14,547 nucleotides of DNA from an uncultured Bacillaceae bacterium (GTDB taxonomy: Bacteria > Bacillota > Bacilli > Bacillales > Cytobacillaceae), in contig CALKIU010000159.1 of assembly GCA_937995745.1 (NCBI GenBank), positions 1-14,547 of the forward strand, in the 5' to 3' direction. The notes below the pieces were generated by a model. It was given only the letters and a program-made list of their open reading frames with translations, had not been told where the DNA came from and did no database searches. This document shows positions 5,931 to 13,240 of the stretch, piece by piece. The translations under genes were made by a program, and so were the position numbers. Every line of letters starts with the position of its first letter. Positions within the stretch are counted from its first letter, which is position 1.

Positions 5931-6013
5931 TTTAAAATTGACCCAATTGCTTCAAATGGCAGCAGCGTTTTTCAAAAACTTAATTGAAAACTTGGTAGAA
6001 AGAAGGGATTGGC

Positions 6014-8050
6014 GTGATTACCGCTAAAAAACGTTTGGCTATTGACGTTGGCGGAACTTTTACCGATGTTTTTGTGTTTGATGAGGAAACGGGGGAGATT
6101 TTTGTAACAAAAACATCATCAACTCCATCGAACCCGGAGAAGGGAATTTTAGAGGGAATTGCAAAGGCGAACATCAGCGGAGAAGATATTAAAGTATTTT
6201 CCCACGGCACGACTGTCGGTACGAATGCACTTATTGAGAGAAAATTGCCTAAAACGGCCTTAATCACAACAAAAGGTTTCCGGGACGTTATTGAAATAGG
6301 AAACGGTACCAAGAAAGATATATGGGATACCTACAAAGATAAAGCAAGGCCATATATCAGGCGCCGCGACCGGTTTGAAGTGACAGAAAGAACAGACTAT
6401 AAAGGGAATATTTTGGTGCCCGTTAACGAGAATGAGGTCCGCGAATTGGCCAGAAAACTTAAAAAACGGGGAACAGAATCAGTTGCCGTTTGTTTTATCA
6501 ATTCTTATGTGAATGGGGAAAACGAGCTAAGGGTCAAGGAAATTCTCCAAGAAGAATTACCGGGGGCATATGTGTGTATTTCAAGTGAAGTATTGCCGGA
6601 AATCTTTGAACATGAGCGTATGAGTACAACGGTGATTAACGCAGTGTTGGGACCGATTATGACTTCCTATATTAAAAAACTGGAAGAAGAAATGCACAAG
6701 CGGGGTTATAAAGACGATATTTTGGTACTGCATTCCGGGGGAGGCGTAATGACGTCCAGCACCGTGCCCCGTTATGCCGCGCGCCTCGCAAGTTCGGGAA
6801 TTGCAGCAGGTGCTATTGCAAGCAAACATATTGCCAAAATATGTGGTTATCAAAATGCGATCGGTTTAGACATGGGCGGGACGAGTACAGATATTTCTTT
6901 AATGTACGACGGTGACATTCGGATAACGAAAAATTGGGCAATTGAATATGGTTACCCGATTGGATTTCCAAGTATAGAAATTTTGACCATTGGCGCAGGC
7001 GGGGGAAGTTTAGCCTGGATAGACGAAGGCGGTTCGATGCGGAACGGCCCGCAAAGCGCAGGAGCTTATCCGGGGCCGGCATGCTATGGTTTCGGCGGGA
7101 CGGAACCTACAAACACTGATGCAAATCTGGTGTTGGGCCGGTTAAATGTTGAATTATTAGGCGGCTCGATGAAACTGGATTTGGAAAAGGCAAAACAGGC
7201 CGTGCAAAAAATAGCCGATGCTTTCGGTTACTCTATAGAAGAGGCGGCAAACGCCATCATTGAAGTCGCCAACGCCAATATGAGCGATGCGTTAAGATTG
7301 ATTTCAGTTCGGCGGGGGTATGACCCGAGAGAGTTCGCGTTGGTCGCGTTTGGCGGAGCCGGTCCTTTACACGGCGCTTATTTGGCGAAAGAATTAAACA
7401 TTCCAACGGTAATCATTCCGCCTTATCCGGGGGTTGCGGCGGCGATGGGGTGTTTGCTGGTTGACGTGAGACACGACATTTCAAAAACCTACTTAAAGCA
7501 AGCATCAGAGGTAACGCTGAAGCAATTGTTGAATGAATTCGAAAGCATGCAAGCGGAGGCAAAAGTTTTGCTTCAAGAAGAAGGAATTTCTGAAGAACAT
7601 TCCACTTTAATGAATTTTATAGATTTAAGATACCAGGGTCAATGGCGTTCGTTAGCTGTTCCGGTAAGCAAAAACCATGCGTCAATGGAAGAGATTTTGG
7701 AATTATTCCATAGAGAACATGAGCGTGAGTTTGCCTACTCAGACCGGAATCAAAATGTGGAAATCTTCGGGCTTCGTGTAACGGCCATTGGGACGGTTCC
7801 CAAACCTGAATTTCCAAAGTATGAACCCAATGGAAGCATTGAAAACGCCCTTAAAGGAAATAGGGAAGTATACTTTGACGGCCGTTTTGTGAAGACAAAC
7901 ATTTACGATCGGGATAAAATTCCGGTGCTGTCTGTAATAGAAGGTCCGGCCATTATTGAACAGCTGGACACGACAACCGTGATCCCCCCGAAGTTTACGG
8001 CAAAAGTTGATATCTACAAAAACATAATCATTTCCGTCAATCAAGATTAA
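6014..8050 (+). CDS. hyuA: Hydantoinase/oxoprolinase family subunit A (ATP-binding; possible lactamase subunit)
   Basis: This 678-residue HyuA-type subunit has the expected length. Motifs of the ASKHA-fold ATPase are intact: D-V-G-G-T-F-T-D (11-18), H-G-T-T-V-G-T-N-A-L (64-73), the second phosphate loop L-D-M-G-G-T-S-T-D (285-293), G-A-G-G-G-S (327-332), the S-A-G-A-Y-P-G-P-A-C block (348-357), and A-F-G-G-A-G-P-L-H-G (445-454). GPAIIEQLDTTTVIPP near 644-659 is typical of the C-terminal domain. With HyuB the family performs ATP-driven opening of cyclic amides (N-methylhydantoin, 5-oxoproline, caprolactam) or carboxylation of ketones; subunit A phosphorylates the substrate or bicarbonate. The GTG start has AGAAGG at 6001-6006. 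HyuB follows after 15 bp. Downstream omega-aminotransferase and semialdehyde-type dehydrogenase genes favour a lactam or similar cyclic amide, but the exact substrate is inferred only. Confidence 0.92.
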   Translation: MITAKKRLAIDVGGTFTDVFVFDEETGEIFVTKTSSTPSNPEKGILEGIAKANISGEDIKVFSHGTTVGTNALIERKLPKTALITTKGFRDVIEIGNGTKKDIWDTYKDKARPYIRRRDRFEVTERTDYKGNILVPVNENEVRELARKLKKRGTESVAVCFINSYVNGENELRVKEILQEELPGAYVCISSEVLPEIFEHERMSTTVINAVLGPIMTSYIKKLEEEMHKRGYKDDILVLHSGGGVMTSSTVPRYAARLASSGIAAGAIASKHIAKICGYQNAIGLDMGGTSTDISLMYDGDIRITKNWAIEYGYPIGFPSIEILTIGAGGGSLAWIDEGGSMRNGPQSAGAYPGPACYGFGGTEPTNTDANLVLGRLNVELLGGSMKLDLEKAKQAVQKIADAFGYSIEEAANAIIEVANANMSDALRLISVRRGYDPREFALVAFGGAGPLHGAYLAKELNIPTVIIPPYPGVAAAMGCLLVDVRHDISKTYLKQASEVTLKQLLNEFESMQAEAKVLLQEEGISEEHSTLMNFIDLRYQGQWRSLAVPVSKNHASMEEILELFHREHEREFAYSDRNQNVEIFGLRVTAIGTVPKPEFPKYEPNGSIENALKGNREVYFDGRFVKTNIYDRDKIPVLSVIEGPAIIEQLDTTTVIPPKFTAKVDIYKNIIISVNQD

Positions 8051-8065
8051 TCTCGGAAAGGTGGA

Positions 8066-10054
8066 ATGATGATGAGTTCCGCGGAAAAAACCCTCCCTCA
8101 AAAACGGGAGATAGCCTTGGATCCCGTTACATTTGAAGTATTAAAAAACGGTTTTGTCAATTTAGTCGATCAAATGGCCGAACAAATGTTAAGAACATGT
8201 TATTCATTTGTCATATATAATCGTGATTTCAGCTGTGCGCTTTGCGATGCCGAAGGAAATACGGTCATGCAAGGAACGCATGATATCTCCGTTCATGTAG
8301 GTACGCTCCATTTAACGGCTAAAGCTGTATTAGAAGATTTTAAAGGGGACATCCATCCCGGAGACGTGTTTTTGGTAAACGATCCGTATCGCGGCGGCAC
8401 ACACTTTTGTGATGTAAGGGTTGTATTGCCGGTGTTTTATGAAGACAAATTAATTGCTTTCATGCAAACCAACGGGCATTGGGCAGATGTCGGCGGCTCC
8501 AATCCGGGATCTTTTGATGTGAAGTCCCGTGATCATTTTGGAGAAGGAATCCGCATCCCGCCGGTTCGTATATACAGCCAAGGGAAATATCTTTCGGATG
8601 TTGTGAATCTTTTGATTTCCAATATGCGAGTTCCCAAAGAACGGCTCGGCGATTTGCGTTCACAAGTGGAAGCCGCGAAAGTCGGGCAAAAGCAACTGTT
8701 GGAATTGATTCAGAAATATGGAATAGATACGGTGTTGACCGCTTTTAAGGAAGTTCAGGATTATGTTGAACGACTGGCGAGAAAAAAGATTGAATCTTTG
8801 CCGGAAGGCACCTGGGAAACAGTTGACTATATTGATATGGATCCGGAAATTGGCGACGGATTGATTCCAATCAAGGTGAAAATGACCATTAAGAATAACG
8901 AAATACTTTATGATTTAAGCGGTTCTCACCCGTATATCAGCTGCTTTTTGAATGCCGGTTACGGCTCGGCTTTATCGGGACTATATGCGGGAACAAAGAC
9001 ATTTTTCCCTGAAATACCGCTAAATTCCGGTTTTTATCGGGTTGTAAAAGCTCATTTGCCGGAAAATTCGGTAGTGAATGCCCCTGATCCCGTTGCTGTT
9101 ACCGGTTTTTGTTCAGGTGCTTTCGAAAAAATCATGAATGCATGTTTCGAAATTTGGTCCGAAATAATGCCGGAACGGGCCATTGCTTGTTCCTTTAACC
9201 TGGAATATTTATTAATTGGCGGTTATGATCATCGCAATTCGTCCAATAATTATTTCATGTGGTATGACTGGATGGCGGGTGGACATGGCGGCCGTATAGA
9301 TCGGGACGGAGCGAATGCAACCTCACCTGTTTTTGGCGTCGGGCTTAGTGTGCAGCCCTGCGAAGGACAGGAACGGTTATCCCCTGTCATCACGACCAAA
9401 CATGAAATCATTACGGATTCGGGAGGACCGGGACAGTTTCGCGGCGGATGCGGCCTGGAAAAAGGAGGGGTATTGACCGACGTATTCGGAGGCGTCATGT
9501 CCTATTGTTGTGACCGTTCCCGTTCCGTAACTTGGGGAATAAAAGGCGGTTTGCCGTCCATTCCGCAAGGAGCCACCCTGCATCCGGATACTGAGAAAGA
9601 ACAATTCTTGGGCACAATTTTCTCAAACGTTCCCGTTAAAAAAGGAGATTCGTTTACACGGGTATCAGCGGGCGGAGGCGGTTTGGGAGATCCGTTGAAA
9701 CGCGATGTCAACGCCGTCTTGGAAGATGTGATCGATGGTTATGTTTCCATTGACAGGGCCCGAAAGGATTATGGCGTCGTCATTAAGGAAATTGACCGGG
9801 ATCTGGATCTATTTGAAATTGACTACGAAGCTACCAAAAAGGAAAGAGAGTATATCAGAAAAAATCGCAAGGCTTGGCTAAATGTTTGTCCATATGAAGT
9901 AGAGAAAATGTACAAAAACGGAGAAATTGATCAACTGGATGTCATTCGCCGCTACGGTGTAATCATGGATTATACTACCAATCAAGTTTTAATGAAATCC
10001 ACCGAGCAGTACCGTAAAGCGATGATGAAACGTTCATTGGCATACTGGGATTAA
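8066..10054 (+). CDS. hyuB: Hydantoinase/oxoprolinase family subunit B (possible lactamase subunit)
   Basis: This is the HyuB-type partner of the preceding subunit, 662 residues. Family blocks are DPVTFEVLKNGF near the start (19-30), N-D-P-Y-R-G-G-T-H-F-C-D-V (105-117), G-H-W-A-D-V-G-G-S-N-P-G-S (137-149), D-S-G-G-P-G-Q-F-R-G-G (451-461) and S-A-G-G-G-G-L-G-D-P (534-543). Subunit B holds the metal-dependent site that attacks the activated amide; the conserved His and Asp of the second and third blocks are the likely ligands. Residues after about 560 form an extra charged helical tail, making it longer than many HyuB proteins of roughly 520-600 residues. THFCD replaces the S-H-L-P-D of 5-oxoprolinases, which argues against a plain oxoprolinase. 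Three ATGs stand in tandem (8066, 8069, 8072) after AAAGGTGG at 8057-8064; by spacing, the second or third may be the true start. Co-translation with hyuA is likely. Confidence 0.92.
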   Translation: MMMSSAEKTLPQKREIALDPVTFEVLKNGFVNLVDQMAEQMLRTCYSFVIYNRDFSCALCDAEGNTVMQGTHDISVHVGTLHLTAKAVLEDFKGDIHPGDVFLVNDPYRGGTHFCDVRVVLPVFYEDKLIAFMQTNGHWADVGGSNPGSFDVKSRDHFGEGIRIPPVRIYSQGKYLSDVVNLLISNMRVPKERLGDLRSQVEAAKVGQKQLLELIQKYGIDTVLTAFKEVQDYVERLARKKIESLPEGTWETVDYIDMDPEIGDGLIPIKVKMTIKNNEILYDLSGSHPYISCFLNAGYGSALSGLYAGTKTFFPEIPLNSGFYRVVKAHLPENSVVNAPDPVAVTGFCSGAFEKIMNACFEIWSEIMPERAIACSFNLEYLLIGGYDHRNSSNNYFMWYDWMAGGHGGRIDRDGANATSPVFGVGLSVQPCEGQERLSPVITTKHEIITDSGGPGQFRGGCGLEKGGVLTDVFGGVMSYCCDRSRSVTWGIKGGLPSIPQGATLHPDTEKEQFLGTIFSNVPVKKGDSFTRVSAGGGGLGDPLKRDVNAVLEDVIDGYVSIDRARKDYGVVIKEIDRDLDLFEIDYEATKKEREYIRKNRKAWLNVCPYEVEKMYKNGEIDQLDVIRRYGVIMDYTTNQVLMKSTEQYRKAMMKRSLAYWD

Positions 10055-10170
10055 CCTGTCCGTTTGGATGATGCGAGTAGGACCACTATCGTTTATAAAT
10101 GTCGGAAAATTCAGAATCCATTAGAATGAATGACACTGAATCCTTTGTTTCACGATGAAGGAGGGATGGA

Positions 10171-11628
10171 ATGGGTAAACTGCAAAATTCATTGAAAACA
10201 AGACATATCACCATGATTTCGATTGGCGGTGTTATAGGGACCGGCTTGTTCGTGGGGACGGGCAAAAACATTTTAGGCACCGGTCCTGCGGTGGTTTTTT
10301 CTTATCTGATTGCATGCCTCATTATTGTACTCATCATGCAGATGGTGGGCGAAATGGCTTCGGGTGAAATGGCACTGGGCATAAGACAAAGCGGGGAGCC
10401 GGAAATGGGGTCTTTTGCATCTTATGCATCGAAATATATTGGAGATTGGGCCGGTTTTACGGTAGGTTGGCTTTATTGGGCAAGCTGGGTATTCATCGTC
10501 GGTTTGGAAGCGGCGTTAATTGGAGGAATGATCCATGATTGGTTTCCGGCCGTTCCCGTATGGGCCGGTTCTGTCGGCATTACTCTGCTCATGACCATTA
10601 TCAATGTTTATTCTGTAAAAACATTCGGTGAATTCGAGTACTGGATTTCTTTTTTTAAAGTGACGGCAATTGTCCTGTTTTTGATTGTGGGGACGTTAAT
10701 GGTGCTCGGTGTCTGGCCGACTTTCGAGCCTCGCGGATTGGGGATATTGTTTCATTATGGAGGTTTTGCCCCGCAAGGTTACGTACCCATTCTAACAGCA
10801 ATAGTATTTGTTATTTTCTCCATTTGTGGCGCGGAAGTAGCGGCCATTGCGGCAGCCGAATCGGAGAATCCGGCTAAAAATATCGTTCGGGCGATTCGCA
10901 ACGTCGTGTTTCGTTTGGCCTTGTTCTTTGTCGGTTCGGTAACGCTCATGGTTTTGATATTACCATGGAACGATAAGGAAAATTTGGTAGCACCGTATGC
11001 CAATATTTTAAAAATGGCAGGTTTGCCTTTGGCGGCTGAATGGATGCAAATCGTGATTTTCGCATCTTTGGTGTCGGTATTAAACTCCGCATTATACACA
11101 AGTTCGCGCATGTTGCTGTCCATGTCCCGGCAGGGGGACGCGCCAAAAATTTTTTCGAGAATAGGAAATAAAAGAGGGGCTCCGGTACCGGCCATTATCG
11201 GCAGCACCGTTGTTGCCTATATTTGTGCCATGTTGTATTTCGTTTCGCCGGATGTTATCTTCTACTTTTTGGGTAATTGCGTGGGCGGCTTGATGATTAT
11301 CGTTTATATTCTGATTGCTGTTTCGCAAATTCGTTTCCGCAAAGAATTTATGAAAATGAGTGATACGAAATTGCCGATTCGTATGTGGCTGTTTCCTTAT
11401 TTAAGCTATGCAACAATTATTTTGCTCATAGCCGTCTATATCTCACAAATATTCATTGAAAGCTTGCAGTCGCAATTTTACTTGAGCACAGCTGTTTTTG
11501 TGAGTTCATTGGCCTTATTCTTTTTTGCGAGAAAGAAAAAGTCGGCTGCATTCGGGGAACCAAAGCCCGGGAAAGAAATTGAATCTTCCCGTGTCCTAAA
11601 TGATATCCAAAAAGAATTATCCAATTGA
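10171..11628 (+). CDS. GabP-like amino acid permease (APC superfamily)
   Basis: This 485-residue integral membrane transporter belongs to the amino acid transporter (AAT) branch of the APC superfamily, with about 12 hydrophobic segments. The signature in TM1, ISIGGVIGTGLFVGTG (16-31), is intact. FSICGAEVAAIAAAESENP near 216-234 in TM6 and its following loop, and SRMLLSMSRQGDAP near 312-325, are also typical. Proton-coupled uptake of an amino acid is expected. Its place between a cyclic-amide hydrolase and an omega-aminotransferase suggests GABA, another omega-amino acid or the lactam itself as cargo. An oddity is a longer TM2-TM3 loop (about 61-80) containing GEMA twice in tandem. The start at 10171 has AAGGAGGG at 10158-10165. 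The gene is 116 bp downstream of hyuB and no terminator lies between them, so it may share the operon. Confidence 0.88.
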   Translation: MGKLQNSLKTRHITMISIGGVIGTGLFVGTGKNILGTGPAVVFSYLIACLIIVLIMQMVGEMASGEMALGIRQSGEPEMGSFASYASKYIGDWAGFTVGWLYWASWVFIVGLEAALIGGMIHDWFPAVPVWAGSVGITLLMTIINVYSVKTFGEFEYWISFFKVTAIVLFLIVGTLMVLGVWPTFEPRGLGILFHYGGFAPQGYVPILTAIVFVIFSICGAEVAAIAAAESENPAKNIVRAIRNVVFRLALFFVGSVTLMVLILPWNDKENLVAPYANILKMAGLPLAAEWMQIVIFASLVSVLNSALYTSSRMLLSMSRQGDAPKIFSRIGNKRGAPVPAIIGSTVVAYICAMLYFVSPDVIFYFLGNCVGGLMIIVYILIAVSQIRFRKEFMKMSDTKLPIRMWLFPYLSYATIILLIAVYISQIFIESLQSQFYLSTAVFVSSLALFFFARKKKSAAFGEPKPGKEIESSRVLNDIQKELSN

Positions 11629-11775
11629 ATAGAGCCTGCATAAGCTTTCTGCAAGGTTTCGCATTTTTGGGGAGCAGATTCTTTCGTTAATCCTACTTTA
11701 TAAAAATCGTTTTTGTGTTTTACCAAGTTGGGGTTTTTCATGCTACATAAATCGGCACAGAGTCTGCTTGCTAAA

Positions 11776-11805
11776 GTGACAAAATATTCTGCAAATATTT
11801 ACTAT
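11776..11805 (+). promoter_or_regulatory. Possible promoter with embedded CodY-like palindrome
   Basis: GTGACA (11776-11781, five of six to the -35 consensus) is followed by TTTACT (16 bp) or TACTAT (18 bp) as possible -10 elements, ending 31 bp before the aminotransferase start. Between them lies AATATT-N5-AATATT (11783-11799), whose first 15 bases match the CodY box at 12 of 15 positions. A separate, CodY-sensitive promoter for the aminotransferase and dehydrogenase genes is plausible. The remainder of the 208-bp gap (11629-11836) shows no gene and no clear terminator. Confidence 0.4.
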
Positions 11806-11836
11806 CCAACAATTTTTAAAGAAAGAGGTTGATAAT

Positions 11837-13171
11837 ATGGCAATTCAATTCGTTGAGCATTTAAAATCATTGGACCAAAAGCATTTCCTGCATCCGACCT
11901 CGTCCATTGAGGAGCAGCAAACAAACGGTCCGGCGGCTATTTTTTGTGAAGGAAAAGGAATCTATTTAAAAGATTTAGAGGGAAACACGTATATTGACGG
12001 TATGTCATCTCTTTGGAATGTAAACATCGGTCACGGGCGTACAGAAATTGCTGAAGTGGCAAAAGAGCAAATGGAAAAACTGGCTTTCAGTTCCTGTTTC
12101 GCTACGTTTAGCAATGAGCCGGCGATTAGACTGGCCGCAAAAATTGCCGAAATGGCACCGGGAGATTTGAATACGGTATTTTTTACTTCCGGTGGTTCGG
12201 AGTCGAATGATACGGCTATTAAGCTTGCAAGACATTACTGGATTCTAAAAGGCCAACCTAATCGTCAAAAGATTATTTCCCGTGCTCTGTCTTATCATGG
12301 GGTCGCTTACGGATCTACTAACGCGACAGGCATTGAAGGATTTCGTAAATTCACAAACTCACCGGCACCGGACTTTCATTATGTGGATAAAGATTCTGCA
12401 GAAGAATTACGCAAATTAATCCAAGAGCTCGGACCTGAAAATGTGGCAGCATTTATATCGGAGCCGGTGCAGGGAGCAGGGGGTGTAAATGTACCAAAAC
12501 CGGATTATTTCAAAAAAGTGCGTCAAATTTGTGATGAGTACGGCGTTTTATTTATTGCGGATGAAGTCATTACCGGTTTTGGACGCACAGGGAAAAACTT
12601 CTGTATAGAGCATTTTGGTGTGGTACCGGATATGCTGACCTTTGCCAAAGGGGTATCCAGCGGTTATGCCCAACTGGGGGGAGTGTTAATTTCTGAAAAG
12701 ATTCATAAAGATTTGTGCGAATTATCCAAGGGAGTTCTCATGCACGGTTACACATACAGTGGTCATCCAATGGCTTGTGCCGTGGGATTGAAAAATATTG
12801 AAATTATTGAGCGGGAAGGTCTCGTAGAAAATGCGAGAGTAATGGGTGAATGGATGCTTCAAGGTTTTAAAGCGTTGCAGAAGAAGTACGACTTCATAGG
12901 AGAAGTTCGTGCATTTGGATTGTTAGGGGCGATTCAGTTCGTAAGAGATCGTGAAACGCGTGAACTGTTTGACCCGCTATTAAGCCCGATTGCGGTAAAA
13001 GAAATGAAAAAACGGGGGTTGATTTTACGTACAGTAACGTACGGTCAGGACACGGTCGTTTTTGCGCCTCCTTTAATCATCACAAAGAGTGAAATGAACG
13101 AATTATTGCGTATTGTTGATGAAACCCTTGCCTATTTGCAAAAAGAAGTGATTGTAAAAGGAGTCAAGTAA
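11837..13171 (+). CDS. Class III omega-amino acid:pyruvate-type aminotransferase
   Basis: This 444-residue PLP enzyme of the class III (fold type I) aminotransferases has full-length family size. Visible features are SSLWNVNIGHGR (58-68 region, W60), the phosphate-binding G-G-S-E-S (119-123), S-Y-H-G (152-155) with the PLP-stacking Tyr153, the cofactor Asp in F-I-A-D-E-V-I-T-G-F-G-R-T-G (D242), the Schiff-base lysine in F-A-K-G-V-S-S-G-Y (K271), and T-Y-S-G-H-P (306-311). The SLW-NVGHGR pattern places it with omega-transaminases such as beta-alanine:pyruvate and amine:pyruvate enzymes rather than ornithine or DAPA enzymes. It would move the terminal amino group of an omega-amino acid to pyruvate, yielding a semialdehyde for the dehydrogenase encoded 69 bp downstream. 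R398 sits where related enzymes have the switching arginine that binds the pyruvate carboxylate. The start is supported by AAAGAGG at 11822-11828. Confidence 0.9.
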   Translation: MAIQFVEHLKSLDQKHFLHPTSSIEEQQTNGPAAIFCEGKGIYLKDLEGNTYIDGMSSLWNVNIGHGRTEIAEVAKEQMEKLAFSSCFATFSNEPAIRLAAKIAEMAPGDLNTVFFTSGGSESNDTAIKLARHYWILKGQPNRQKIISRALSYHGVAYGSTNATGIEGFRKFTNSPAPDFHYVDKDSAEELRKLIQELGPENVAAFISEPVQGAGGVNVPKPDYFKKVRQICDEYGVLFIADEVITGFGRTGKNFCIEHFGVVPDMLTFAKGVSSGYAQLGGVLISEKIHKDLCELSKGVLMHGYTYSGHPMACAVGLKNIEIIEREGLVENARVMGEWMLQGFKALQKKYDFIGEVRAFGLLGAIQFVRDRETRELFDPLLSPIAVKEMKKRGLILRTVTYGQDTVVFAPPLIITKSEMNELLRIVDETLAYLQKEVIVKGVK

Positions 13172-13240
13172 AAAGATGAACGGCGTTCCAAAGGAAATGA
13201 AGAAGTTTTGTTGTAAGGGTGAGCAAGGAGGGGAAATTGA

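Larger units (their letters stand above)
4947..6013. other. Long AT-rich divergent intergenic region
   Basis: This 1.07 kb spacer between the divergent oxidoreductase and hydantoinase genes has no convincing coding sequence. It carries a repeat copy (5174-5221), direct and inverted repeats near 5550-5711, an imperfect palindrome at 5828-5856 (CCGTATTCTATT with AATAGAAAATAACGG), and CodY-like sites. Between about 5240 and 5373, two plus-strand frames contain protein-like stretches (QTKEIHDLPL, then PWMNIRFREVFERNRAGVVE) that would join with one frameshift. They could be a decayed gene fragment, but I do not recognise them. No regulator gene is present. Confidence 0.6.

Noticed and set aside
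11635..11668. Terminator after the permease gene
   Set aside because: The stem (CCTGCA with TGCAAGG) is short and bulged, and the following T-run is interrupted.
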